A DNA stretch of 64,000 nucleotides from Pseudomonas sp. (GTDB taxonomy: Bacteria; Pseudomonadota; Gammaproteobacteria; Pseudomonadales; Pseudomonadaceae): contig NZ_JAUXXP010000046.1 of NCBI RefSeq assembly GCF_030684895.1, positions 124,001-188,000 on the forward strand, given 5' to 3'. Made by a program: the position numbers and the translations under genes. Of this stretch, positions 8,777 through 16,328 are shown piece by piece; position 1 is the stretch's first letter, and the number at the start of each line of letters is the position of its first letter. Below the pieces are notes generated by a model. The model was not told the DNA's origin. It ran no database searches and was given only the letters and a program-made list of their open reading frames with translations.

Positions 8777-9400
8777 ATGACGACCGATACCCACACCGCG
8801 CTCCTGACCCGCATCGTTGACGACCTGGCCGAACACGGCTGGTCGCTGCAGCCACAGTTTATTGCCCCCTCTCTGACCCTCGAACTGGCCGAAGAGTGCC
8901 GTAAACGTGCCGCGCAAGGTGCATTGGCGCCCGCCGGCGTCGGCCGTGGCGCGCAGCAGCAGATTCGCGAAGGGGTGCGTGGCGACCATATCCAGTGGCT
9001 GGAAGCCGGTCAGGCCGAGGTCTGTGATCAGTACCTGCAGGCGTTTGACGAGCTGCGCATGGCGCTCAACCAGGGCTTGTACCTGGGGCTGGAGGATTTC
9101 GAGGGGCACTTTGCCCTGTATCCACCGGGCGCGTTCTACCAGAAGCACGTGGATCGCTTTCGCGATGATGACCGTCGCGCGGTGTCGGCGGTGTTCTACC
9201 TCAACCAGGATTGGCAGGCCGAGCAGGGCGGCGCGCTGCGTTTGTATCTGCCCAATGGCGATATGCGCGATGTGTTGCCGCAGGCGGGCAGTCTGCTGCT
9301 ATTTCTCTCCGCCGATATGCCCCACGAAGTGCTGCCGGCCACTCGCGAGCGACTGTCATTGACCGGCTGGTTTCGTAGGCGGGGCAATGGGCCGTTCTAG
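8777..9400 (+). CDS. 2-oxoglutarate/Fe(II) prolyl hydroxylase, PPHD-like
   Basis: A 207-residue double-stranded beta-helix oxygenase. Predicted iron ligands are His124 and Asp126 (KHVDRF) and His183 (MPHEVLPA); Arg192 in RERLSLTGWF would bind 2-oxoglutarate. Size and motif spacing match the Pseudomonas prolyl-hydroxylase-domain protein PPHD (PA0310 in P. aeruginosa, as I recall), which hydroxylates a proline in elongation factor Tu. The location between hacB and serA agrees with that identity. Orthology is likely but inferred from motif and synteny. Confidence 0.82.
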   Translation: MTTDTHTALLTRIVDDLAEHGWSLQPQFIAPSLTLELAEECRKRAAQGALAPAGVGRGAQQQIREGVRGDHIQWLEAGQAEVCDQYLQAFDELRMALNQGLYLGLEDFEGHFALYPPGAFYQKHVDRFRDDDRRAVSAVFYLNQDWQAEQGGALRLYLPNGDMRDVLPQAGSLLLFLSADMPHEVLPATRERLSLTGWFRRRGNGPF

Positions 9401-9412
9401 TCAAGATTGGCT

Positions 9413-9579
9413 AGAACCTGTTCACGATCTCGCGAGCTAGAGCCATGCAAGGCGCTACGTAGTAACAGCCTTTGGCTGGTCAAAGCGGCGAGGAAGCGGA
9501 GTTTACTGGGGTAAATGAGCATTCCGAGCCTGTTTTTAACGCTGCAGGGCCGACGCGCAGCAGATCGTGAGGAGGTTCT
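9413..9579. repeat. dispersed intergenic repeat with terminal inverted repeats, copy 1
   Basis: A 167-base non-coding element bounded by 18-base inverted arms (9413-9430 and 9562-9579, 16 of 18 matching; core CACGATCT). The interior shares long blocks with the reverse complement of 42539-42699: GATCTCGCGAGCTAGAG, GGCGAGGAAGCGGAGTTTAC, AAATGAGCATTCCGAG and GCCGACGCGCAGCAGATC. It lies between two convergent genes and abuts the stop codon of the DUF6160 gene. It has no coding capacity. Confidence 0.75.
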
Positions 9580-10136
9580 TAGTGGCCCCAGACTTTGAAT
9601 GTCCCGCGCAGATCGGTGATGTCGCGCATCTCGATGCTGCCCAGGCGGCTTTCGCCGACGTACATATCAGCGGCCACCCGTAAGCGAATGCGCTGCGCCG
9701 GGATGCCGCTGGCCACCAACTGTTCGTTAATTGTGGTGAGGTCGGGCAGGGTCAGCTGCAACTGCTGTTTGCCGCTGGCGTTGGTGACGATATCGATCTT
9801 CAGGGTGGGCAGGTTGACGCCGAATATCGGCAAGGTCAGCCCCAGCTGCGCGGCGCCGAAGGCAAAGTTGCCACCAGAGCCGTTCGGGCAGCTGGTCGGG
9901 GTGGTGCAGCCGTTGTCGATCTTCACATTGCGCAGCGAGGCGTGACCGCCGTCATCGCTCCAGCGCACCTGGCCGATGGTCGCCAGCACATCCGCGCGGA
10001 TGCTGATGCCGGCCTGCCCGCTGATCTCGCTCAGGCTCTGGTTATCCATCGGCAGCAGGGCCGCCTGGCTCGGCAGGGCATAGGCCGCAAGGCTGGCAGT
10101 GAGTAGCAGGGCGAAGGTGCGAAGGGGGCGATGCAT
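9579..10136 (-). CDS. DUF6160-like secreted protein
   Basis: A 185-residue protein with a signal peptide (about residues 1-25, ending PSQA). The mature N-terminus LLPMDNQSLSEISGQAGISI is typical of DUF6160-type proteins found in Pseudomonas and relatives. The rest is predicted beta-rich and contains one cysteine pair (CTTPTSC). Function is unknown; it is probably an exported or surface-associated protein. The ATG at 10136 has a GAGAGGA site; a longer in-frame start exists but would place the signal peptide internally. Confidence 0.75.
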   Translation of the reverse strand: MHRPLRTFALLLTASLAAYALPSQAALLPMDNQSLSEISGQAGISIRADVLATIGQVRWSDDGGHASLRNVKIDNGCTTPTSCPNGSGGNFAFGAAQLGLTLPIFGVNLPTLKIDIVTNASGKQQLQLTLPDLTTINEQLVASGIPAQRIRLRVAADMYVGESRLGSIEMRDITDLRGTFKVWGH

Positions 10137-10357
10137 GGGGGCGTCCTCTCTTAGAGTGGCGTGAGTCTGTGCCTGGCCTGACGCGCGCGCCATCGGCCCA
10201 GGGCGCTTCCCGCCGAAGGATAGGCCGGCGTTGTGCGCGGATGGAGTGGTCTGCGTGAAGCGCTTGGCAATCTGCCAGGCACCCCGTCCCTTTGATCGGC
10301 GGCCAGCAAGCGCAGTAACCTGGCGGTGTTACGCCGGGTGACTAATGAGAGTGAGCG
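10137..10357. other. divergent promoter region, nothing specific seen
   Basis: About 220 bases between the divergent DUF6160 and DUF523 genes. No repeat, RNA gene or clear operator was recognised. It must hold promoters for both genes. Confidence 0.4.
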
Positions 10358-10858
10358 ATGCAGAAGATTCTGGTGAGCCGTTGCCTGTTAGGCCAGCGTG
10401 TACGTTATGACGGCGGCGCCCATGGCCCGTTTACGGTGCTTGAGCGCTGGCAGCAGGAGGGGCGGATTGTGCCGCTGTGCCCGGAAGTTGCCGGCGGCCT
10501 ACCGACCCCGCGCGCACCGGCGGAAATTGCCGGGGGGCAGGGCGCGCAGGTGCTTGATGGACAACTGCCGGTGCTGACGGTGGAGGGCGAGGATGTCACC
10601 GCCGCTTTTGTCGAGGGTGCTGAACAGGCGCTGGCGCTGGTGGCGCAGCATGGCATCCGCCTGGCGCTGCTTAAAGCGCGTAGCCCCTCGTGCGGTAATC
10701 GGGAGAATTACGATGGCAGTTTCAGCGGTACCCGAGTCGCGGGTGAAGGGGTAACCGCTGCGGCTTTACGCCGTGCTGGGGTGCGGGTGTTTAGCGAAGA
10801 AGAGCTGCCGGCTGCTGAGGCGGCGTTGCGCGAGCTGGAACAGCAGCCGCTTGCGTAG
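10358..10858 (+). CDS. DUF523 family protein
   Basis: A 166-residue small cytoplasmic protein of the DUF523 family. The family opening ILVSRCLLGQRVRYDGG is intact, as are PLCPEVAGGLPTPR and KARSPSCG. The conserved cysteines suggest metal or thiol chemistry, but the role is unknown. The stop codon TAG lies inside the start of the REP-like palindrome at 10855. Confidence 0.85.
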   Translation: MQKILVSRCLLGQRVRYDGGAHGPFTVLERWQQEGRIVPLCPEVAGGLPTPRAPAEIAGGQGAQVLDGQLPVLTVEGEDVTAAFVEGAEQALALVAQHGIRLALLKARSPSCGNRENYDGSFSGTRVAGEGVTAAALRRAGVRVFSEEELPAAEAALRELEQQPLA

Positions 10859-10959
10859 GATGGGTTGAGCGCAGCGATACCCATGCTGTTGGGTTACGCG
10901 GCGCGTGAGATTCGTAGCGTCTGTAGATAAACGATAGGCGCCGCTAACCCAACCTACGC
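10855..10959. repeat. REP-like inverted repeat
   Basis: Arms GTAGGATGGGTTGAGC and GCTAACCCAACCTAC flank an internal region of about 70 bases that contains a further GGGTTACGCGGCG segment. It resembles the palindromes at 4132 and 7786 but has a different core. It lies between DUF523 and the serA terminator. Confidence 0.7.
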
Positions 10960-10986
10960 ACCTCCCACGAGTCATGACATCGCAAA

Positions 10987-11016
10987 TAAAAAAGGGAAGC
11001 CGAAGCTTCCCTTTTT
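10987..11016. terminator. bidirectional rho-independent terminator
   Basis: The stem GGGAAGC / GCTTCCC with a CGAA loop (10994-11011) is flanked by an A-run on the left and a T-run on the right. It can therefore end both the DUF523 transcript (plus) and the serA transcript (minus). Confidence 0.9.
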
Positions 11017-11032
11017 CGTACCGCGGCAGCGC

Positions 11033-12262
11033 TTAGAACAGTACGCGGCTACGGATCGTGCCTTTAACGTGCTGCAGCTTCTCCAGCGCCAGGTCGGAGT
11101 AATCGGCGTCGACGTCGATCACCACGTAGCCGACCTTGTCGTTGGTCTGCAGGAACTGGCCGGAGATGTTGATGCCGTTTTCCGCGAACACGCTGTTGAT
11201 CTCGCTCATCACGCCCGGGATGTTGGCGTGGATGTGCAGCAGGCGGTGCTTGCCCGGGTGCGCCGGCAGGGCCACTTCGGGGAAGTTGACCGAGGACACC
11301 GAGGTGCCGTTGTCGCTGTACTTGACCAGCTTCTCGGCCACTTCCAGGCCGATGTTGGCCTGCGCTTCGGCGGTGGAACCACCGATATGCGGAGTCAGGA
11401 TCACGCGATCCAGGCCACGCAACGGGCTCTCGAACTCTTCGTCGTTGGATTTCGGCTCGACCGGGAACACGTCGATGGCCGCGCCGATCAGGTGCTCGTC
11501 CTTGATTGCCGCGGCCAGATGCTCCAGCTCGACCACGGTGCCGCGCGCGGCGTTGATCAGGATGCCGCCCTTCTTGATGGCGCGGATTTCCTTCTCGCCG
11601 ATCATCCACTGGGTGGATGGCAGCTCTGGGACGTGCAGCGACACGATGTCGCACATGCCCAGCAGGTCGTGCAGTTTGCCGATCTGCGTGGCGTTGCCCA
11701 GCGGCAGCTTGGTCACGGTATCGTAGAAGAACACCTGCATGCCCATGGCTTCGGCGAGTACCGAGAGTTGGGTGCCGATGGAGCCGTAACCGACGATACC
11801 CAGCTTCTTGCCGCGGATTTCGAAGGAGTTGGCTGCCGATTTGATCCAGCCACCACGGTGGCAGGAGGCGTTCTTCTCGGGGATGCCGCGCAGCAGCAGG
11901 ATGGCCTGAGCCAGTACCAGTTCGGCCACCGAGCGGGTGTTGGAATAGGGTGCGTTGAACACGGCGATACCGCGCTCGCGGGCGGCGTCGAGGTCAACCT
12001 GGTTGGTGCCGATGCAGAAGCAGCCCACGGCCACCAGGCGCTTGGCGCAGTCAAAGACTTCGGCGGTCAGCTGGGTGCGCGAACGGATACCGATAAAGTG
12101 CGCGTCGGCGATCTTTTCTTTCAGCTCGTCGTCGGAGAGTGCGCCCTTGAGGTACTCGATGTTGGTGTAACCAGCGGCCTTCAGGGTGTCCACTGCATTC
12201 TGGTGGACGCCTTCAAGAAGAAGGAACTTGATCTTGCTCTTGTCGAGAGAGGTCTTGCTCAT
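11033..12262 (-). CDS. serA: D-3-phosphoglycerate dehydrogenase
   Basis: A 409-residue enzyme that oxidises 3-phosphoglycerate to 3-phosphohydroxypyruvate, the first step of serine synthesis. It has the NAD-binding motif GIVGYGSIGTQLSVLAEAMG, the catalytic region LHVPELPSTQWMIG and the His in LTPHIGGSTAEAQ. The C-terminal ACT domain (about 335-409) is the likely site of serine feedback. Length and architecture match the E. coli-like type, which also reduces 2-oxoglutarate to D-2-hydroxyglutarate. It is divergent from the D-2-hydroxyglutarate dehydrogenase that recycles that by-product. An AGGT site precedes the ATG. Confidence 0.97.
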   Translation of the reverse strand: MSKTSLDKSKIKFLLLEGVHQNAVDTLKAAGYTNIEYLKGALSDDELKEKIADAHFIGIRSRTQLTAEVFDCAKRLVAVGCFCIGTNQVDLDAARERGIAVFNAPYSNTRSVAELVLAQAILLLRGIPEKNASCHRGGWIKSAANSFEIRGKKLGIVGYGSIGTQLSVLAEAMGMQVFFYDTVTKLPLGNATQIGKLHDLLGMCDIVSLHVPELPSTQWMIGEKEIRAIKKGGILINAARGTVVELEHLAAAIKDEHLIGAAIDVFPVEPKSNDEEFESPLRGLDRVILTPHIGGSTAEAQANIGLEVAEKLVKYSDNGTSVSSVNFPEVALPAHPGKHRLLHIHANIPGVMSEINSVFAENGINISGQFLQTNDKVGYVVIDVDADYSDLALEKLQHVKGTIRSRVLF

Positions 12263-12358
12263 CGGAGTACCTGTTGTCCCACAAATGGTGTCAGGGAAGG
12301 GTCAGCGGCGGTGCTGACTGCACCCGCAGATCGGCGCAGAGGCACGATTCACGGGGGG

Positions 12359-12374
12359 CGTATGCTAGCATACG
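12359..12374. promoter_or_regulatory. perfect 16-base palindrome, candidate operator/overlapping -10 pair
   Basis: The sequence CGTATGCTAGCATACG is its own reverse complement. It lies between the divergent serA and D-2-hydroxyglutarate dehydrogenase genes, 97 bases from the first start and 74 from the second. Each strand shows a TATGCT hexamer that could serve as a -10 element, so it may be a shared promoter core or an operator. The binding protein is unknown. Confidence 0.5.
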
Positions 12375-12447
12375 AGCCCCGCGAAACACCTACCCTGGCA
12401 GATGAAGCGTGCTCAGGGTGACCATGAATCGTTTGAGAGTTCCGTAG

Positions 12448-13842
12448 ATGACCAACCCTGCGCTGATCGAAGAGCTGAAGACCCTGGTTGAGCCCGGCAA
12501 GGTGCTCACCGATGCCGATTCCCTCAATACCTACGGCAAGGACTGGACCAAGCACTTCGCCCCAGCACCGCTGGCGATTGCCTTCCCCAAAAGCATCGAG
12601 CAGGTGCAGGCCATCGTCCGCTGGGCCAATCAGCACAAGGTCGCGCTGGTGCCGTCCGGTGGTCGTACCGGCCTGTCTGCCGGCGCCGTGGCGGCCAATG
12701 GCGAAGTGGTCGTGGCCTTCGACTATATGAACCAGATTCTCGACTTCAACGAATTTGACCGCACCGCCGTGTGCCAGCCAGGCGTGGTGACCAAGCAGCT
12801 GCAGATGTTCGCCGAGGACAAAGGCCTGTACTACCCGGTGGATTTCGCTTCGGCCGGTTCCAGCCAGATTGGCGGCAACATCGGCACCAATGCCGGCGGC
12901 ATCAAGGTGATTCGCTATGGCATGACCCGCAACTGGGTCGCCGGCCTCAAGGTCGTCACCGGCACTGGCGAGCTGCTGGAACTGAACAAAGATCTGATCA
13001 AGAACGCCACCGGCTACGACATGCGTCAGCTGTTTATCGGCGCCGAGGGCACCCTCGGTTTTGTTGTCGAGGCCACCATGCGCCTGGATCGTGCGCCGAA
13101 GAACCTCACCGCGATGGTCCTCGGCACTCCGGACTTCGACTCGATCATGCCGGTGCTGCACGCCTTCCAGAACAAGCTCGATTTAACCGCGTTCGAGTTC
13201 TTCTCGGACAAGGCCCTGGCCAAGATCATGGCCCGTGGCGACGTGCCGGCAGCCTTTGAAACCGATTGCCCGTTCTATGCGCTGCTGGAATTTGAAGCCA
13301 CCACCGAGGAAGTCGCCGAAGCAGCCCTGGCCACCTTCGAGCATTGCGTCGAGCAGGGCTGGGTGCTGGATGGCGTGATGAGCCAGAGCGAGCAGCAGCT
13401 GCAGAACCTGTGGAAGCTGCGCGAGTACATCTCCGAGACCATCAGCCACTGGACGCCGTACAAGAACGACATCTCGGTCACTGTCTCCAAGGTGCCGGCC
13501 TTCTTGCATGACATCGACGCCATCGTCGGTGAGCACTACCCGGATTTTGAAATCGTCTGGTTCGGCCATATCGGCGACGGCAACCTGCACCTGAATATCT
13601 TGAAACCGGAGAACCTGTCCAAGGACGAGTTCTTCGCCAAGTGCGCCACCGTCAACAAGTGGGTGTTCGAGACCGTGCAGAAGTACAACGGCTCGATCAG
13701 CGCTGAACACGGCGTGGGCATGACCAAGCGCGATTACCTGACCTACAGCCGCTCGGAAGCCGAGATTGGCTATATGAAGGCGATCAAGGCGGTGTTTGAC
13801 CCGAACGGCATCATGAACCCGGGCAAGATCTTTCCGCTTTGA
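12448..13842 (+). CDS. d2hgdh: FAD-linked D-2-hydroxyglutarate dehydrogenase
   Basis: A 464-residue flavoprotein of the GlcD/D-lactate dehydrogenase family. The FAD_binding_4 domain is N-terminal (about 35-215; PSGGRTGLSAGAVA and GGNIGTNAGGIKVIRYG). The FAD-oxidase C-terminal domain carries the metal-site motifs GHIGDGNLHLNI and SAEHGVGMTKR. In Pseudomonas the homologue next to serA (PA0317 position, as I recall) oxidises D-2-hydroxyglutarate back to 2-oxoglutarate, passing electrons to ETF, and thereby pulls the SerA reaction forward. The divergent arrangement with serA supports that role here. Confidence 0.92.
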   Translation: MTNPALIEELKTLVEPGKVLTDADSLNTYGKDWTKHFAPAPLAIAFPKSIEQVQAIVRWANQHKVALVPSGGRTGLSAGAVAANGEVVVAFDYMNQILDFNEFDRTAVCQPGVVTKQLQMFAEDKGLYYPVDFASAGSSQIGGNIGTNAGGIKVIRYGMTRNWVAGLKVVTGTGELLELNKDLIKNATGYDMRQLFIGAEGTLGFVVEATMRLDRAPKNLTAMVLGTPDFDSIMPVLHAFQNKLDLTAFEFFSDKALAKIMARGDVPAAFETDCPFYALLEFEATTEEVAEAALATFEHCVEQGWVLDGVMSQSEQQLQNLWKLREYISETISHWTPYKNDISVTVSKVPAFLHDIDAIVGEHYPDFEIVWFGHIGDGNLHLNILKPENLSKDEFFAKCATVNKWVFETVQKYNGSISAEHGVGMTKRDYLTYSRSEAEIGYMKAIKAVFDPNGIMNPGKIFPL

Positions 13843-13858
13843 TTGACCTTGATCATCT

Positions 13859-13929
13859 GTAGCCCGGATAAGCCTTGGCGCAATTCGGGGCAGCGGCGTC
13901 GCGGATTGCGCTGCGCTTATCCAGGCTAC
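13859..13929. repeat. REP-like hairpin
   Basis: GTAGCCCGGATAAGC at the left and GCTTATCCAGGCTAC at the right form an almost perfect stem, with inner TTGCGC-type complementarity. It lies just downstream of the D-2-hydroxyglutarate dehydrogenase gene and may protect or terminate its transcript. Confidence 0.8.
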
Positions 13930-13990
13930 GAAATCGTGCTTTGGTCGCAACGACGACCGGCCCTAAAGCGGGCATGATCGTCGGGCGGGT

Positions 13991-14054
13991 GTAGGAACGG
14001 GCCATACCCGCGAAACGGCCGCCTTAAAGCATCGCGGGCATGGCCCGCTCCTAC
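13991..14054. repeat. REP-like hairpin, second type
   Basis: GTAGGAACGGGCCAT...CCCGCGA pairs with TCGCGGGCATGGCCCGCTCCTAC. It is a distinct palindrome family from its left neighbour, about 60 bases away. Together they fill the gap between the dehydrogenase and FAH-family genes. Confidence 0.8.
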
Positions 14055-14080
14055 GAAAAGACAGCCGCAAGGAGTCGGGA

Positions 14081-14746
14081 ATGAGCTACCAGCATCAGTA
14101 TGTCGATGGCACCCATATTCACTTCCCCATGGGCAAGGTGGTGTGTATCGGCCGTAATTACGCCGAGCATGCCAAGGAACTGAATAACCCGGTGCCGACC
14201 GAGCCGTTGCTGTTTATCAAGGCGGGCAGCTGTGTGGTGCCGCTGGATGACGGCTTCACCCTGGTCGAGGGTAAGGGTGACGTGCATTACGAGGCGGAAA
14301 TCGCCGTGCTGATCGGCAAGCCGCTGTCGCGTACGCCGAATGCCGAGGAAGTGCGCGATGCCATTTCTGGCTTTGCCCCAGCGTTGGACCTGACCCTGCG
14401 CGACCTGCAGGCCCAGCTCAAGGCCAAGGGCTATCCCTGGGAAACCGCCAAATCCTTCGACGGTGCCTGCGTGCTGGCGCCGTTCGTGCCCGGTGATGCC
14501 GTTGAGGACCTGACCGACATCGGCATCCGCCTGGCGATCAACGGTGAGGTGCGTCAGGACGGCAACAGCCGCGACATGCTCAACCCGATTCTGCCGATGA
14601 TTCAGCACATCTGCGGCCATTTCAGCTTGCAGCCGGGTGATGTGATCCTCACCGGCACGCCAGTGGGCGTCGGCCCGCTGCACAAGGGCGATGAGCTGGT
14701 GCTGGAGCTGGTTGGTCATAGCCGCTTCGAGAGTCGTGCGCTCTAA
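14081..14746 (+). CDS. fumarylacetoacetate hydrolase family protein
   Basis: A 221-residue member of the FAH superfamily. It has VVCIGRNYAEHAKEL at the start, the metal-binding region HYEAEIAVLIG, and the C-terminal DVILTGTPVGVGPLHKGD. The short single-domain form resembles human FAHD1 and bacterial YcgM, which act as oxaloacetate decarboxylase/tautomerase or acylpyruvase, so a role in oxo-acid metabolism is likely. The AAGGAG site ahead of the ATG is strong. In P. aeruginosa a similar gene follows the dehydrogenase, so this is conserved context. Confidence 0.9.
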   Translation: MSYQHQYVDGTHIHFPMGKVVCIGRNYAEHAKELNNPVPTEPLLFIKAGSCVVPLDDGFTLVEGKGDVHYEAEIAVLIGKPLSRTPNAEEVRDAISGFAPALDLTLRDLQAQLKAKGYPWETAKSFDGACVLAPFVPGDAVEDLTDIGIRLAINGEVRQDGNSRDMLNPILPMIQHICGHFSLQPGDVILTGTPVGVGPLHKGDELVLELVGHSRFESRAL

Positions 14747-14808
14747 CCGTAGCGCCTGAGTCGCCACCTTTGTAGAAGGGCACTTGGAGGTGCCCGCTGG
14801 CCTGGCGG

Positions 14809-14841
14809 TTTAACAGAAACTTAAGCGTTGCGCTCTAGTCT
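14809..14841 (+). promoter_or_regulatory. two phased TTAA(G/C) repeats and -10, response-regulator-type promoter
   Basis: TTTAAC (14809) and CTTAAG (14820) are spaced exactly 11 bases start to start. A TAGTCT -10-like hexamer begins 10 bases after the second repeat (14836). The same geometry and the same CTCTAGTCTG block occur before the OB-fold gene at 15803-15857. This is the layout of OmpR-family response-regulator promoters such as PmrA or BqsR/CarR sites. Confidence 0.6.
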
Positions 14842-14871
14842 GATAGCCATCGTTCTGCTGAGTTGTGTGCG

Positions 14872-15807
14872 ATGTCGATCTGGATTGCTCGGCTGGTGCG
14901 TCTGCGCTGGCTAATTGTCCTGCTGTTCCTGCTCGTGATTGGCCTGCTGGTGATGAGTTACCGTCACTGGGATGACCGCCTGTCCTTCTGGTTTCAACAG
15001 CAACAGGTGGGGGCTGCCGAGCAGCAGGCGAGCATCTGGTTGCCAGGCTATAAGGCCGTGCTGCAGGGCAAGCCGCTGCAGGGCCTGGAGGGTGATGAGG
15101 TGTCCGGGCTGACCTACAGCGCCGAGAGCGACACCCTGTTTACCGTAACCGGCAAATACCCGCAGCTGATCGAGCTGACCCTGGATGGTCAGGTGATGCG
15201 GCGCATCGATCTGCATGGCTTTTCCAACCCCGAGGGGGTGGAGATGCTGTCCGACGGTCGCCTGGCGATTATCGATGAGCGCAAGCGCACCTTGACCACC
15301 TTCAAGCTGGGCGCCCTGACCCGCCGCCTGGAGTTTGCCGAGCTGGCGTCCTTCGATCTGGGTTTTGCCGATGCCGGCAACAAGGGTTTCGAGGGCATCG
15401 CCTGGGACTCGCGCAACGAGCGTGTGCTGCTGGGTAAGGAGCGTGGCCCGCTGGGCCTGTTCAGCCTGCCGTTTCCGGGTGAAGACGGCGCGGTCGGAAC
15501 CCTTGAACCGTTGAGTTCCGGGCATCTGTTTCTGCGCGATATTTCCTCACTGAGTTACGACGCTCGCACCGGCCATGCCCTGGTGCTGTCGGATGAGTCG
15601 CGGTTGCTGCTGGAAGTGGACGAGCAGGGTGAACCGGTCAGCTTTATCAGTCTGGCGCGCGGCATGAATGGCCTGCGCCAGGGCATCGGCCAGGCCGAAG
15701 GGGTAACCATGGATGGCGCTGGCAATATCTATATCGTCAGTGAGCCCAATCTGTTTTACGTCCTGCGCAAGGAACCAGTTGCTGAACAGCCCGCTGATGC
15801 GGATTAA
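14872..15807 (+). CDS. SdiA-regulated domain protein, YjiK-like (copy 1)
   Basis: A 311-residue membrane-anchored protein with a single N-terminal transmembrane segment (about 12-30). A six-bladed propeller-type SdiA-regulated domain follows (about 50-300), including EVSGLTYSAESDTLFTVTG and GNKGFEGIAWDS. Function is unknown; the domain is periplasmic by topology. It is a paralogue of the gene at 16329, with the CarO-like gene between them. The ATG at 14872 is preferred over a TTG three codons upstream. The stop codon TAA is itself inside the first repeat of the next promoter. Confidence 0.85.
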   Translation: MSIWIARLVRLRWLIVLLFLLVIGLLVMSYRHWDDRLSFWFQQQQVGAAEQQASIWLPGYKAVLQGKPLQGLEGDEVSGLTYSAESDTLFTVTGKYPQLIELTLDGQVMRRIDLHGFSNPEGVEMLSDGRLAIIDERKRTLTTFKLGALTRRLEFAELASFDLGFADAGNKGFEGIAWDSRNERVLLGKERGPLGLFSLPFPGEDGAVGTLEPLSSGHLFLRDISSLSYDARTGHALVLSDESRLLLEVDEQGEPVSFISLARGMNGLRQGIGQAEGVTMDGAGNIYIVSEPNLFYVLRKEPVAEQPADAD

Positions 15808-15857
15808 GCGTGGCTTAAGTGCGGATTAAGCCTGGCTTCAGCTACGCCCTCTAGTCT
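15803..15857 (+). promoter_or_regulatory. four phased TTAAG repeats and -10 upstream of the OB-fold gene
   Basis: ATTAAG (15803), CTTAAG (15814), ATTAAG (15825) and CTTCAG (15836) repeat with an exact 11-base period. TAGTCT follows 10 bases after the last. The first repeat contains the stop codon of the upstream gene. The array resembles the PmrA box (CTTAAG-N5-CTTAAG) or the TTAAG-N6-TTAAG spacing that I recall for BqsR/CarR. In P. aeruginosa the carO gene is under BqsRS/CarSR control. Confidence 0.7.
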
Positions 15858-15891
15858 GGCCCCATCACTTAACTGATTAGAGGGTTACCCC

Positions 15892-16239
15892 ATGAAGCGT
15901 TTCACCTTGGCTCTGCTGCTGGTTCCACTGTTCTCCACTGCCGCGCTGGCCACCGGTTACACCGGCCCTGGCGCCACCACTCAGGTCACCACGGTGGCAG
16001 CGGCGCTGGATGCCGCCGATGACACCCCGGTGGTACTGCAAGGGCAGATCGTCAAGCGCCTGCAGGATGAGCTCTATGAATTCAAGGACGCCAGCGGCAC
16101 CATCAATGTCGAGATCGACGATGAGCATTGGCCTGCCCAAGCTATTTCAGAAACGGCCGTGGTCAAGATCAGCGGCGAAGTTGATCGTGACCTGACCAGC
16201 CGCGAAATCGATGTCGAGTACCTGGAGCTGGTCAAGTAA
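15892..16239 (+). CDS. carO: periplasmic OB-fold stress protein, YgiW/CarO-like
   Basis: A 115-residue protein with a signal peptide (1-20, ending ALA). The BOF domain (bacterial OB-fold, YgiW/YdeI family) covers about 30-115, with the core motifs VVLQGQIVKRLQDELYEFKDASGTI and VEIDDEHWP. In P. aeruginosa the syntenic protein CarO is calcium- and iron-stress induced and helps keep cation balance. The name here rests on family and position. A GAGGGTTACCCC leader precedes the ATG. Expression is probably driven by the four-repeat promoter upstream. Confidence 0.85.
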   Translation: MKRFTLALLLVPLFSTAALATGYTGPGATTQVTTVAAALDAADDTPVVLQGQIVKRLQDELYEFKDASGTINVEIDDEHWPAQAISETAVVKISGEVDRDLTSREIDVEYLELVK

Positions 16240-16261
16240 GCCGCACCACCTTTTACCCCCC

Positions 16262-16290
16262 GTCAGCCCGAAGCCCTGCTTCGGGCTGAC
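16262..16290 (+). terminator. perfect 13-bp hairpin after the OB-fold gene
   Basis: GTCAGCCCGAAGC and GCTTCGGGCTGAC flank a 3-base loop. No long T-run follows, so it may be a weak terminator or a stability hairpin that leaves some read-through into the next gene 39 bases away. Confidence 0.65.
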
Positions 16291-16328
16291 GCCGTTGTGT
16301 CACCCGTGATTGTTGAGAGTGAAGCGCC

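Noticed and set aside
11069-12421. 450-codon plus-strand open frame
   Set aside because: Antisense shadow of serA, with no domain and histidine/glycine/valine-rich composition typical of reverse frames.
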